From JAJFFW01 sp965263375 (lineage in GTDB: Bacteria > Pseudomonadota > Alphaproteobacteria > Caulobacterales > Parvularculaceae): DNA of 64,000 nt. The notes under the pieces are model-generated. The model was not told where the DNA came from. It made no database searches and was given only the letters and a program-made list of their open reading frames with translations. A program made the translations under genes and the position numbers. The stretch's first letter is position 1; every line of letters starts with the position of its first letter. Of the stretch, positions 43,452-53,061 are shown in pieces. The stretch lies in assembly GCA_965263375.1 (NCBI GenBank), contig OZ253669.1, positions 1,674,001 through 1,738,000 of the forward strand. Reading direction: 5' to 3'.

Positions 43452-44615
43452 ATGCAACTTACTCGCGAACACGAACAATTACGCGAAACCCTATCTCGTT
43501 TCATTCAAAAAGAGATCAATCCGTATGTCGATGAGTGGGAGGAAGCGCATGAATTTCCATCCCATGCGCTTTTTAAAAAACTCGGCGATTTGGGTCTTTT
43601 AGGCGTTAAATATGATCCAGCTTATGGCGGGCTGGGGCTAGACTTTTCTTATTCAGCGGTTGTCGCCGAGGAGCTCGGAACTGTCCATTGCGGCGGCGTA
43701 CCTATGGCGATTGGCGTGCAAACCGATATGTGCACGCCAGCCCTACACCGGTTTGGATCAGAAGAATTAAAACGCGAATTTTTAGCCCCTTCCATAGCTG
43801 GCGATCTTGTTGGCTGCCTTGGGGTTTCTGAACCGGGTGCAGGGTCAGATGTCGCTAGCATCAAAACTGAGGCACGCAAAGATGGGGATGATTACATAAT
43901 CTCTGGCGCTAAAATGTGGATTACAAATGGGCTAAAAGCCGACTGGTGCTGTCTTCTGGCGAATACAAGCTCGTCCAGTGACAGCGCAACAATCCATACG
44001 AACAAATCTCTTATTATTGTTCCTATGAATGCACCCGGAATAGAACGTATAAAGATTGAAAAAATAGGCATGCATGCCTCGGACACGGCGCAGCTTTTTT
44101 TTGATGAGGTGCGCGTGCCAAGGCGTAATCTGGTGGGTGAAGAAGGCGCTGGCTTTACAATGCAAATGCTGCAATTTCAAGAAGAACGACTTTGGGTGGC
44201 GCTCAACACGATAAAAGGACTTGAGAGGGCCATTGATTTAACGATGGACTATACTCGTGAAAGACAGATTTTTGGTCGCCCCATTCTTTCAAAACAAGCT
44301 GTATATCATCGCCTAGCTGAACTACGCACCGATGTTGAAATGTTACGCTCCATCACTTGGCGTGCAGTCGAGCGCTATATCGCTGGCGAGGATGTAACCA
44401 AGCTTGCATCAATGGCCAAGCTTGTCGCCGGGCGTCTTAACCGGTCCGTACCCGATGCATGTCTGCAATATTGGGGCGGTATGGGCTATACGGCGGACAA
44501 CCCAGTTTCGCGCGCCTATCGCGACGGCCGTCTTGGCTCTATCGGCGGCGGCGCGGATGAGGTGATGCTTGATATTATTGCAAAATATGAAGGCGCGCCG
44601 CCCGCAAGAAAATAG
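43452..44615 (+). CDS. acyl-CoA dehydrogenase (IVD/LCAD/AtuD-like)
   Basis: A 387-residue FAD flavoenzyme that introduces an alpha-beta double bond into acyl-CoA. Signatures: GLLGVKYDPAYGGLGLDFSY near the start, CLGVSEPGAGSDVAS (FAD-binding), GAKMWITNGLKAD and RQIFGRPILSKQAV. The C-terminal motif reads IGGGADEVM rather than the YEGT of short/medium-chain enzymes, so the catalytic Glu is probably on helix G (FQEERLW), as in isovaleryl-CoA and long-chain dehydrogenases. It resembles citronellyl-CoA-type enzymes, but the substrate is not assigned. ATG 43452 is preferred to a longer start at 43368 because of the ATAGGAAAAG leader and the family N-terminus. Confidence 0.92.
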   Translation: MQLTREHEQLRETLSRFIQKEINPYVDEWEEAHEFPSHALFKKLGDLGLLGVKYDPAYGGLGLDFSYSAVVAEELGTVHCGGVPMAIGVQTDMCTPALHRFGSEELKREFLAPSIAGDLVGCLGVSEPGAGSDVASIKTEARKDGDDYIISGAKMWITNGLKADWCCLLANTSSSSDSATIHTNKSLIIVPMNAPGIERIKIEKIGMHASDTAQLFFDEVRVPRRNLVGEEGAGFTMQMLQFQEERLWVALNTIKGLERAIDLTMDYTRERQIFGRPILSKQAVYHRLAELRTDVEMLRSITWRAVERYIAGEDVTKLASMAKLVAGRLNRSVPDACLQYWGGMGYTADNPVSRAYRDGRLGSIGGGADEVMLDIIAKYEGAPPARK

Positions 44616-44638
44616 TGAGCGGCTCACTCAAAAGCCTA

Positions 44639-45172
44639 TTAGGTGGTTTTTTCAACCTGGGTAAATTCAAGTTCAACCGGTGTTGCACGCCCAAAGATCG
44701 AAACAGCAACTTTCAAGCGTGCTGCATCCTCATCAACGTTTTCAACAATACCAGAAAACGATGCAAACGGACCATCGATAACACGCACATTTTCGCCGAC
44801 TTCAAAGCTGATTGTCGGACGGGGTCTTTCTGCGCCCTCTTCCATAACGCCGCGAATTTGGTCGACCTCTTTTTGCTTCACAGGCAATGGTTTATTGCCA
44901 GACCCCAAAAAACCAGTCACTTTCGGCGTTTCTTTAATTAGATGATAAAGGTCATCCGTCAGCACCATTTTTACCAAAACATATCCAGGGAAAAAGCGCC
45001 GTTCCGTGTTGATCTTCCGTCCACGGCGTACTTCGGTGACGTCTTCGGTGGGAACAAACACCTCTTCTAATAGATCAGAAAGACCTTTTTCCGCCGCTGA
45101 TTGCTCAATCGCCTCGGCGACTTTTTTTTCAAAGTTTGAATAGGCGTGAACGATATACCACTTATGTTCCAT
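44639..45172 (-). CDS. nusG: transcription termination/antitermination factor NusG
   Basis: A 177-residue NusG: NGN domain (KWYIVHAYSNFEKKVAEAIE, then FFPGYVLVKMVLTDDLYHLI) and C-terminal KOW domain (FEVGENVRVIDGPFASFSGIV). It binds RNA polymerase and couples transcription to Rho or ribosomes. It is downstream of secE with 18 bp between, the usual pair before ribosomal protein operons. Here no rplK or rplA follows within the window: the acyl-CoA dehydrogenase is convergent. Confidence 0.97.
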   Translation of the reverse strand: MEHKWYIVHAYSNFEKKVAEAIEQSAAEKGLSDLLEEVFVPTEDVTEVRRGRKINTERRFFPGYVLVKMVLTDDLYHLIKETPKVTGFLGSGNKPLPVKQKEVDQIRGVMEEGAERPRPTISFEVGENVRVIDGPFASFSGIVENVDEDAARLKVAVSIFGRATPVELEFTQVEKTT

Positions 45173-45190
45173 GGCTATTTTCCAATTCTT

Positions 45191-45529
45191 TTATATATGC
45201 CTTAAGAGCCGCCAAGAGAAAGCAAAGCGCCAACGCACAAAGCGCAAAGTTTGATCCACTAGGAAAAAGAAAAGCGACATAATCGCGACCATAATCAACA
45301 CCATAATGGTAGAAACGGTCGTCTCATTACGCGTGGTCCACGTGACTTTTTCGCCTTCATTACGCACTTGCTGGAAAAACTCGAACGGAGAAACAGAGGA
45401 CTTTTTGCCGACTTCTTCAGCTTTCCCCTCAATCATTTCCGCTTCAGCACTAGCGGGTTGTTGCGGTTGGGCGCGGCGTTTGCGTTTAACGCCAGGCTTT
45501 TTAGATCCAGGATTGTGTTTTTTCGCCAT
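45191..45529 (-). CDS. secE: preprotein translocase subunit SecE (altered C-terminus)
   Basis: A 112-residue SecE: a Lys-rich N-terminal extension, the amphipathic helix FEFFQQVRNEGEKVTWTTRNE typical of SecE, and one membrane segment (IMVLIMVAIMSLFFFLVDQ). The end after LVDQTLRF reads VRWRFAFSWRLLRHI, which is unusually basic and aromatic. The +1 frame instead reads CVGALLSLGGS then stop, closer to the short hydrophobic end of other SecE proteins. A frameshift in the last codons, or a sequencing error, is possible. Cotranscribed with nusG. Confidence 0.9.
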   Translation of the reverse strand: MAKKHNPGSKKPGVKRKRRAQPQQPASAEAEMIEGKAEEVGKKSSVSPFEFFQQVRNEGEKVTWTTRNETTVSTIMVLIMVAIMSLFFFLVDQTLRFVRWRFAFSWRLLRHI

Positions 45530-45709
45530 CGCGAGAAGCCTTTTTCCGTCATTGCCCCTTTGGGTAAAGGTCTCTTGTGCGCCGCTTGGACGTTGGAACC
45601 TTCAACTGTTTTCGGGGAATAGACCCTAGGTAACGTTTTTCAGGCCAAGGTCAAGACCTTGGGCCAGGTTTCACGCGCTATTGGCGCGCAAGGGACCCAT
45701 TTACAAGCC

Positions 45710-45940
45710 CTATTCCTCGTCAGTATCTGGGGTCAAAAGCTTGTGCATATGCACAATAAAATACCGCATGTGCGCGTTATCGATCGTTTGCTGGGCTTTG
45801 GCGCGCCATGCCTTTTTGGCTTCCTCGTAATTCGGATAAATGCCGACAATGTCTAGACTTTGAAGGTCTTCAAATTCAACCTTATCAGGGCTCGTCAGCT
45901 CACCGCCAAAAACGAGATGCAGTAATTGTTTATCCGACAT
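45710..45940 (-). CDS. DUF4170 family protein
   Basis: A 76-residue protein, HLVFGGELTSPDKVEFEDL then VGIYPNYEEAKKAWRAKAQQ, matching the alphaproteobacterial DUF4170 family. The function is unknown. It lies 58 bp downstream of rodA on the same strand and might be read through from the cell-shape operon, but the gap also allows its own promoter. Confidence 0.8.
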   Translation of the reverse strand: MSDKQLLHLVFGGELTSPDKVEFEDLQSLDIVGIYPNYEEAKKAWRAKAQQTIDNAHMRYFIVHMHKLLTPDTDEE

Positions 45941-45998
45941 GTCACAACCCTTCCATTTGAAATCACGTAAGGATGCGATAGCCGTTTTTATGATTATT

Positions 45999-47141
45999 TT
46001 AAAGGCCTAGACCGGCCATGGAATCTTGGTCTTTATTAATGTGGGTGCTCATCACAAGACCAAAGCCCGCCATAATCGTCATCATCACAGTGCCGCCATA
46101 AGAAACGAGCGGTAATGGCACGCCGACAACAGGCGCCAGCCCCATCACCATACCTGTATTGATCAACACATAAAGCGAGAATGTAACGGTGACACCAAGA
46201 GCCGCCAGCCGCGCGAAATGCAGCTTTGCTTGCAACGCTATGGCCAGTCCGGTCAGTATGACGCCCAAATAGATGAGCAACAGGCCAACAGCGCCAACAA
46301 AACCAAACTCTTCCCCGAAAATTGTAAAGATAAAGTCGGTATGCATTTCCGGCAGAAATTGAAGCTGGCTTTGGGTGCCCGCCATATAGCCCTTGCCATT
46401 TAGCCCGCCCGCGCCAAGGGCGGTTTTGGATTGCGCCAAATGGTACCCCTGCCCAAGCGGGTCGATATCCGGGTTCATAAAGGTCGTGATCCGCTCAAGC
46501 TGATAAGGCTTTAAAATATCAAAATAATAGGCCGCGTATCCAGCGACAGCCGCTAGTGACGCCCCAAGAAAACCAATTCGCCAACTAAGTCCCGCAAGGA
46601 ACATAACCGCGACGCCTGTGGCCCCAAGTAAAAGCGATGTCCCCAAATCCGGCTGAATAAAGACCAAGGCGACCGGCGCGCCGATAATCAAAATAGGCGG
46701 CGCCAAATAGAGGATGTGGGAAACCTGTTCAGCGCGAAGCCCATGATAATACCGGGCCAAGGCCATGACGAGGCCAATTTTCATCGCCTCCGATGGCTGG
46801 AATTGAAATCCCCCAACTTCTATCCACCGGCGAGCGCCCATATTAATTTCGCCGATGAACGGTACAGCGATCAGAGCGGCGAGCGCTAAAAAATAGATTG
46901 GGAAAGCCAAGCTCATCCAAAAGCGAATACCGATAAGCCCCATACCGATTAACAACACAAGCGCCGCGCCATAACGGATCGCATGTTTAAGCGCCCATGG
47001 CGACCATGCGCCGCCCGCCACTGAGTAAAGGGTGATAACCCCAGCCGCCGCTAACATTGACAGCATGATAATCAACGGCCAATGCAAACGGGTCAGCCGA
47101 TCGCGAATGCCACGCTTACGTGTTTGCAGCAGCAACGCCAT
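45999..47141 (-). CDS. rodA: rod-shape peptidoglycan polymerase RodA
   Basis: A 380-residue SEDS-family glycosyltransferase with about ten membrane segments that elongates glycan strands in the lateral wall. Signatures: RRWIEVGGFQFQPSEAMKI near residue 105, VFIQPDLGTSLLLGATGVAV, and the C-terminal PLVSYGGTVMMTIMAGFGLV. It works with PBP2 (mrdA), whose stop codon overlaps its start by one base (TAATG). Last gene of mreBCD-mrdA-rodA. Confidence 0.96.
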   Translation of the reverse strand: MALLLQTRKRGIRDRLTRLHWPLIIMLSMLAAAGVITLYSVAGGAWSPWALKHAIRYGAALVLLIGMGLIGIRFWMSLAFPIYFLALAALIAVPFIGEINMGARRWIEVGGFQFQPSEAMKIGLVMALARYYHGLRAEQVSHILYLAPPILIIGAPVALVFIQPDLGTSLLLGATGVAVMFLAGLSWRIGFLGASLAAVAGYAAYYFDILKPYQLERITTFMNPDIDPLGQGYHLAQSKTALGAGGLNGKGYMAGTQSQLQFLPEMHTDFIFTIFGEEFGFVGAVGLLLIYLGVILTGLAIALQAKLHFARLAALGVTVTFSLYVLINTGMVMGLAPVVGVPLPLVSYGGTVMMTIMAGFGLVMSTHINKDQDSMAGLGL

Positions 47142-49126
47142 TAGCCGACCTCACCTTTTATAGCGCCCGGCATGAGGTTAAATAATGGCTCAGCATCAGA
47201 AGTGTTTTTGCGAGGACCATTTTGATGCGGATCAAAAGTAGGGAGAAGCGCGGGATCTTTCTCCATGACTGCGCGCATAATATCCCGTGCTTTTGGGCCC
47301 GCAGTGCGCGACCCGCCGATACCATGCTCAATCACAACTGCGCAGGCGTAACGAGGATTATCATAAGGGGCAAAACACGTGAACAGCGCATGATCCCGGC
47401 GATGGCGCGGTAGATCTTCGGGTTTCGTCAATCCCCTCGCCCGTTCCTCAGCTGTGATACGATACACTTGGCTGGTGCCGGTTTTACCAGCGAGCCGCCA
47501 TTCAGGCTTTTCTAAACGCGATCGATAGGCGGTGCCGCCAATTTCGTTTGTAACTGCATCCATACCGGCGCGAGCGACTTCAAGATAACTATTGGGAATA
47601 TCAAGCGGCTTTGCAACGGGTTCGGGGATTGTCAGATCCCCGCGATAACGAACAATGCGTGGTTTTACTTCTTTACCTGACGCAACCCGGGCGGTCATGA
47701 CAGCAAGCTGTAACGGGGTGGTTGTTACAGCGCCTTGTCCAATAATAACGGAGAGCGTTTCACCCGGAAACCATATCTGGTTCGCCGGATCGCCGGCGTA
47801 ATAAACGCGCTTCCAAGCGCGGTCAGGCACAATTCCGTTTTTCTGGCCGGGAATGCCAAGCTCATGCGATTGCCCAAGGCCGAGCTTTCTTGAAACATCC
47901 GCCAACAGATCGATATTCATGGTCCGCGCTATATCATAGAAATAGACGTCGCAAGATTTTTTAATGGCGTCCTTCATATCGACCCAACCATGTCCGCCGC
48001 GTTTCCAACAATGGAAAAAGCGGTTGCCGTAATAGGTCTTTCCCAGACACTGAACTTTCTGATTCGGGTCACGCCCTGCAATTTGTGCGGCAACGGCGCT
48101 AACCACTTTAAATGTCGAGCCCGGAGGATAAACGGCGCTCAAAGGTTTGTTTAAAAGCGGCTTATACGGGCTGCTGTTTAATTCGCGCCAATAGTCCGGA
48201 TCAATACCAACATTAAAAGCATTAGGATCAAAAGAAGGTGTTGAGGCGAGCACCAAAACATCACCGGTTTTTATATCGAGAACGACGGCGGACCCGCTAA
48301 CCGGATCATCGCCCTCTTTGTGCTCAGCAAGAACGCTCATCGCTTTGTGCTGTAATTCAGCGTCAATCGTAAGCGCTAGTGTATCGCCTTGGGTCGCCGC
48401 GACCGCGCTTTCTTTTAATTCATCAATTACGCGGCCATGGGCGTTAACTTTTATGCTTACCTTGCCCGACTTACCGCGCAATTGTTTGTCATAGGCGCGC
48501 TCCAGGCCATCTCGGCCAACTTTAAACCCTGGCTGGCGAAGTAACTTTTCATCCGTCTCATTTTCGGGAGCGGAAAGATCGCGGTCAGTAACAGCCCCGA
48601 CATATCCAAGAACAAATGCAGCGGCTTCTCCAAAGGGATAATTACGTGTTTCCCCAACATCCGGCTGCACGCCAGAAAGGTTTGGCGCTTCAAAATTGAT
48701 TTTAGAAAATTCTTCCCAAGACAGATTATTCTTGACTTCTACGGGCGTAAATTTTCCCATCCGGCGAATTTCGCGCATGATGCGCGCTCTTTTTTGAGCG
48801 CCAATCTCTAAATGTTTTTCAACTTCATCAAGCGCCGCATCGATATCTTTTGTTTGTTCTGGAATAAACAAAAGACGGAAATTTTTACGGTTTGACGCGA
48901 GCTTTTCGCCAAAACGGTCAACAATCTCACCGCGCAATGGCGGAATAATTCGAGTGTTAAATTGGTTTTCTAAGGCGCGTTTCTCATAAACGTCATGCTC
49001 AACAATTTGCAATTGATAAAGACGCCCGATAATTCCCGCAAACAATAAACTCACCCCACCGCCATAAAGGGCCGCGCGGCGGGTAACGACTTGTTGGCGT
49101 TCAGGATCGTGAGAATTTACGGGCAC
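47141..49126 (-). CDS. mrdA: penicillin-binding protein 2
   Basis: A 661-residue class B PBP, the transpeptidase of the elongasome. It has a short cytosolic start, one membrane helix (ALYGGGVSLLFAGIIGRLYQL) and a dimerisation region with IIPPLRGEIVDRFGEKLASN. The transpeptidase domain has SxxK motif STFKVVSAVA near residue 338, SxN as SCDVYFYD, and KTGTSQVYR. It acts in the periplasm and is a beta-lactam target. It sits 6 bp after mreD and overlaps rodA. Confidence 0.97.
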   Translation of the reverse strand: MPVNSHDPERQQVVTRRAALYGGGVSLLFAGIIGRLYQLQIVEHDVYEKRALENQFNTRIIPPLRGEIVDRFGEKLASNRKNFRLLFIPEQTKDIDAALDEVEKHLEIGAQKRARIMREIRRMGKFTPVEVKNNLSWEEFSKINFEAPNLSGVQPDVGETRNYPFGEAAAFVLGYVGAVTDRDLSAPENETDEKLLRQPGFKVGRDGLERAYDKQLRGKSGKVSIKVNAHGRVIDELKESAVAATQGDTLALTIDAELQHKAMSVLAEHKEGDDPVSGSAVVLDIKTGDVLVLASTPSFDPNAFNVGIDPDYWRELNSSPYKPLLNKPLSAVYPPGSTFKVVSAVAAQIAGRDPNQKVQCLGKTYYGNRFFHCWKRGGHGWVDMKDAIKKSCDVYFYDIARTMNIDLLADVSRKLGLGQSHELGIPGQKNGIVPDRAWKRVYYAGDPANQIWFPGETLSVIIGQGAVTTTPLQLAVMTARVASGKEVKPRIVRYRGDLTIPEPVAKPLDIPNSYLEVARAGMDAVTNEIGGTAYRSRLEKPEWRLAGKTGTSQVYRITAEERARGLTKPEDLPRHRRDHALFTCFAPYDNPRYACAVVIEHGIGGSRTAGPKARDIMRAVMEKDPALLPTFDPHQNGPRKNTSDAEPLFNLMPGAIKGEVG

Positions 49127-49132
49127 TGTCTT

Positions 49133-49645
49133 TTACGCCTCCACAATAACGCGGCGGTGAAGCTGCGCAAAGGCAATTGAAAATAGAGGATAAACGATGA
49201 TTGTGGCGGCTAATTGACCAGCGACGGGCGTAATCGCCATCACTTGTCCGCGCATTAAGCTCATCACGCCCCAAAGCATAAAAGCGGCAACAAAAGCAGC
49301 GACCCCAAACCCTATCCACACGACTTTCTGTTCACGTCCTAAAAAATAAGACCGTTGCGCCAGCACCGCATATTGTGTGGTTAAGTAGACAAGAGCCCAA
49401 AGCCCAAGCGGGCCGCCCGTTAAAAGGTCTTGCGCAAGACCAATCGCGAACACGCTAGGCCCCGGCATATAATCTGGCCCGTAAATCGACCAAAAATAAA
49501 CAATTATCAAAGGAAATAAGGGCGTTGGCGCAAAGCCTTCAGCCAAACGCAATGGCAAGGCTAAAGCAACCACGCCAAATAAGCCCAGAAGGGTTGGCGT
49601 TGAAGATTTTAATGCGCGATATAGTGTTTCTCCACGGGGTGTCAT
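49133..49645 (-). CDS. mreD: rod shape-determining protein MreD
   Basis: A 170-residue membrane protein with five to six hydrophobic segments, for example LLGLFGVVALALPLRLAEGF, and the FPLIIVYFWSIYGPDYMPGP and GLAQDLLTGGPLGLWALVYL stretches typical of MreD, a component of the elongasome. Weakly conserved; assignment rests on its fold and its place between mreC and mrdA. It starts with an ATGA overlap with mreC. Confidence 0.9.
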   Translation of the reverse strand: MTPRGETLYRALKSSTPTLLGLFGVVALALPLRLAEGFAPTPLFPLIIVYFWSIYGPDYMPGPSVFAIGLAQDLLTGGPLGLWALVYLTTQYAVLAQRSYFLGREQKVVWIGFGVAAFVAAFMLWGVMSLMRGQVMAITPVAGQLAATIIVYPLFSIAFAQLHRRVIVEA

Positions 49646-50703
49646 TGTCCCTCCGCCAGCGCATCACTGTTTTCTTGTGCTGCGCCGCTAGCAGTAGACG
49701 CCTCCGCATCTTCAATAGCGGAAATAATCGTTGTTTCATTAAGAGCCGCCGCCACCGGCTCAGTGACGCCCCCTTCAGAAACATCAAGGTTTCGCGATGA
49801 GGCTTCTTCCTCTGGCGCTGGCGCATCAAGCCCAGGAAACTCATAGTCGATGACACGAACAAAACGTGTGCGCGCAAAATTAGCATATGGCCTTACAACA
49901 GCGCCGCCGCTAATCGCACTATCAACAACGCCAACGGGTAATCCGGGCGGTAACGCCCCGCCCGCGCCTGAGGTTAACACCCGTTGTCCAGGTTCAAAAC
50001 CAGCCGGTTCAGAGCTTTCAGTGTACCGAATGATTGGGCGCCCCGCGGCGCGTCCGACTAAAATACCTTGCACTTCCGCGCCTTCAACAAAAACGGGGAT
50101 GCGACTTTGAATGTCTGTTAACAATAAAATGCGCGATGATTGAGCGCCAGCATCGACGATATGGCCAACAAGTCCGCGATCGTCGACAACCGCTAGGCCT
50201 GGGGCGACACCATCGCGCTTACCGACATTTACAAGCATCGCTCGTGCATAAGCGTCACTGGCCTCGCCAATGACAAACCCTTGAATGGGCTTTGCTTCGG
50301 GAGGTGCGCGATAAACTTTAAGCGCTTCATAGGAGGCGATGGTTTTTCGTAGCTCCATTGCTTCGCGCATCCACTGACGCAACTCTATATTTTCTTCGCG
50401 CAGCGCTTTGTTTTCTTCTAAAACTGCAAAGTAGTCTTTGACCCGTCCAATAGCGTCATCCGCAACAGAAATGGGTCCCGCAAAAAAGGACAAGACTGGC
50501 GCCGCCGCGTCCATAGCCGTTTCACGTGCTTTTTTAAAGACAGATGCTTCCGCTGCATAAAGACTGGATAATAGGAAGATGGCCGAGAGCAGCATTAATA
50601 AGAGCAGCAAAACCCTTGAGTTAGCTTTGCGCCCTAATCCTTCTCTCTTGTCTTGGCCCAATACGTCCATGTGCCCAATATGTCTATTACCGAGTGCGCC
50701 CAA
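49642..50703 (-). CDS. mreC: rod shape-determining protein MreC
   Basis: A 353-residue bitopic protein. One membrane helix near residue 30-50 (VLLLLLMLLSAIFLLSSLYA) is followed by a coiled coil (VLEENKALREENIELRQWMR) and a periplasmic beta-barrel domain (RDGVAPGLAVVDDRGLVGHI and RVLTSGAGGALPPGLPVGVV). An acidic Ala-rich tail extends past the barrel. It assembles the elongation machinery and activates PBP2. It overlaps mreD by four bases and lies 215 bp after mreB. Confidence 0.94.
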   Translation of the reverse strand: MGALGNRHIGHMDVLGQDKREGLGRKANSRVLLLLLMLLSAIFLLSSLYAAEASVFKKARETAMDAAAPVLSFFAGPISVADDAIGRVKDYFAVLEENKALREENIELRQWMREAMELRKTIASYEALKVYRAPPEAKPIQGFVIGEASDAYARAMLVNVGKRDGVAPGLAVVDDRGLVGHIVDAGAQSSRILLLTDIQSRIPVFVEGAEVQGILVGRAAGRPIIRYTESSEPAGFEPGQRVLTSGAGGALPPGLPVGVVDSAISGGAVVRPYANFARTRFVRVIDYEFPGLDAPAPEEEASSRNLDVSEGGVTEPVAAALNETTIISAIEDAEASTASGAAQENSDALAEGQ

Positions 50704-50918
50704 GCGCTAAGCCTAACGACGCATTATCACGCGTTTGCATCGCGTCGACTTGTTAATTTTATATAATCATCAAGGCCCCGATTACGAATGATGAGAAAGC
50801 GAGTTCCTTCCTCCGATATCGGCACCTCAATCTGTTATTCTGAGTCGTCGCTTAAGCCGTGCTTGTTTTTTACACGAAATCAAAAACTGATCTCGCATCG
50901 AAACCTTTAATCGAAACC

Positions 50919-51959
50919 TTAAATGGCTGAGCTTAATACGCCGCGCATCGTTTTATCATTTTCAAGCGCCGCGCCGGTGCCAAGCGCAACACAAGACAGT
51001 GGATCATCCGCTACCGAGACTGGAAGCCCCGTTTCATCTCGCAACACTTGGTCTAGGTTTTTCAAAAGCGCACCGCCGCCAGTTAACATAATACCAGTAT
51101 CAACGATATCAGCGGCAAGTTCTGGGGGCGTCGCCTCCAATGCGACTTTGACCGCTTCAATTATTTGACTGACAGGTTCAGCTTGTGCTTCTGCGACTTG
51201 GGCTTCGCCAATTCGAACCTCTTTCGGGACGCCGTGCATTAAGTCACGGCCTTTAATCTGGATGGAAACGCCAGACCCTTCATTTGGGATCATCGCAGAG
51301 CCAACTTCTTTTTTGATGCGCTCGGCTGATGCTTCCCCGATCAAAAGGTTATACATCCGGCGGATATAGCCGATAATGGCCTCATCCATCTTATCGCCGC
51401 CAACTCGCACCGAACGAGAATAAACAATCCCGCCAAGGGAAAGAACCGCCACCTCTGTCGTACCGCCGCCAATGTCTACGACCATAGAACCGGTTGGTTG
51501 TGTTACTGGCAAACCAGCGCCTATCGCGGCCGCCATTGGCTCCTCAATTAGCTCGACCTTTCGTGCGCCCGCTGAAAGAGCCGATTCTTGGATCGCCCGG
51601 CGTTCAACGGCCGTCGCGCCAGACGGCACACAAACAACAATCCGCGGGCTGGCGAAAGATCGTCTGTTATGCACTTTGCGAATAAAGTGTTTGATCATCG
51701 CTTCAGCGACTTCAAAATCGGCGATCACCCCATCACGCATCGGACGGATCGCCTCAATCTCGCCAGGGGTCCGGCCAAGCATGTCTTTGGCCTCGTTCCC
51801 GACAGCGCGCACGAGCTTGCGGCCAGACCGGGTTTCAATCGCCACTACTGACGGTTCATTAAGGACCACGCCGCGACCTTTGACATATACAAGCGTGTTT
51901 GCTGTGCCAAGGTCGATCGCCATGTCCGCGGATAGCATGCCGAACAGAGTGGAGAGCAT
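50919..51959 (-). CDS. mreB: actin-like rod-shape protein MreB
   Basis: A 346-residue bacterial actin. Phosphate and nucleotide motifs: DLGTANTLVYVKGRGVVLN near residue 17, MVVDIGGGTTEVAVLSLGGIV near 160 and GIMLTGGGALLKNLDQVL near 288. It polymerises under the membrane and positions wall synthesis. Length is typical (345-347). First gene of the cell-shape operon. Confidence 0.98.
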   Translation of the reverse strand: MLSTLFGMLSADMAIDLGTANTLVYVKGRGVVLNEPSVVAIETRSGRKLVRAVGNEAKDMLGRTPGEIEAIRPMRDGVIADFEVAEAMIKHFIRKVHNRRSFASPRIVVCVPSGATAVERRAIQESALSAGARKVELIEEPMAAAIGAGLPVTQPTGSMVVDIGGGTTEVAVLSLGGIVYSRSVRVGGDKMDEAIIGYIRRMYNLLIGEASAERIKKEVGSAMIPNEGSGVSIQIKGRDLMHGVPKEVRIGEAQVAEAQAEPVSQIIEAVKVALEATPPELAADIVDTGIMLTGGGALLKNLDQVLRDETGLPVSVADDPLSCVALGTGAALENDKTMRGVLSSAI

Positions 51960-52136
51960 AGGTCTTTTCCTATCGTCGGTTGAATTTTTCCCGACGTCTT
52001 ATTTAACCATAAGGGGTTCCAAAATCGTCAACAAAGACCATCAAAGGCTAAAATTTGCGATATAAATCTTGGAATAAGCACTTATTACAGGGATTCTTCC
52101 CGTCGGCGTTAAAAATGCATCGTTAATAACGGAAGC

Positions 52137-52904
52137 TTATAGATCTGATTCGCTGCGGCGCATCCGGATATAAAGATGACGAATAAGCAATAAGAAACCA
52201 AGCCAAGCCGGTATGATAAGCGCCATAATCGCCAGATCGATTGGTTCGCGGCTCGTGAAAAACTCAACCACGCCGCCAACGCCTTGCTCCAGCACTGATT
52301 GGTCTGGCGCGAGTGCGCCTATAGTAGCGACCAATAAAATTTTTGGCACAATGCCGATGCCTGTGCCGAGCCAGAATTTCCAGATTGGTATATGAGCCGC
52401 GCCTGCAGCCGAGTTAACAACAATAAACGGTGCGGATGGGACTATCCTTATTAATGCGGATGCCAGAATGCCATGACGGCCGAGAAAATTAATCGTGCGA
52501 TTAATGCGATCACCGCCAAAACGTCTTACCCACCCGCCGCCAAGCATATGTCCGAGGCCAAAGGTTAAAGTCGCGCTCGACATGGTTGCAAACCAAGCGT
52601 AAATCGCGCCATTGCGTGGGCCAAAGGTCAAAACCGTCGCTGTGATTAGCAAAATTTGCGGAAAACCCGTTAAGGCCAAAAGAACGTATACGGAAACTAC
52701 GACGACAATCGCCCAAGGAGACGAATAGGCGCGATCCATCAGGCTCTGAAGGGCATTTTCGTCGTTAAGGCGAAGCCATTCTTGACCATGTAAAAACATG
52801 GCGATGACAAAAGCGAGCAAAATTATGGATACAGAAAGCGAGGTAATCGCTTTTGCATCCATATTATTTAAAAAACGCCCCAACAGGCGAAAAAACTCAA
52901 CCAT
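52137..52904 (-). CDS. TVP38/TMEM64 (DedA-like) membrane protein
   Basis: A 255-residue inner-membrane protein with about six hydrophobic segments. The family core is visible in GFPQILLITATVLTFGPRNG, GLGHMLGGGWVRRFGG and LIRIVPSAPFIVVNSAAGAA, marking the SNARE-associated/VTT domain. Relatives act in lipid scrambling or lipid-carrier recycling. The ATG at 52904 is preferred to a GTG nine codons upstream. It stands alone. Confidence 0.85.
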   Translation of the reverse strand: MVEFFRLLGRFLNNMDAKAITSLSVSIILLAFVIAMFLHGQEWLRLNDENALQSLMDRAYSSPWAIVVVVSVYVLLALTGFPQILLITATVLTFGPRNGAIYAWFATMSSATLTFGLGHMLGGGWVRRFGGDRINRTINFLGRHGILASALIRIVPSAPFIVVNSAAGAAHIPIWKFWLGTGIGIVPKILLVATIGALAPDQSVLEQGVGGVVEFFTSREPIDLAIMALIIPAWLGFLLLIRHLYIRMRRSESDL

Positions 52905-53061
52905 AATCCAACGCCCCAAGATACAGCACACGACAATAAACTACGTCATGCGTCGCCAGCCAGGCGCCGCCATGCACGGCCATCTGTATGCCTATTGAAG
53001 GTCGCTGCCTCAACATCGACCCGCCCCAACTCTTGTTAGCGTGCTCAATGAATGTTTGCAA

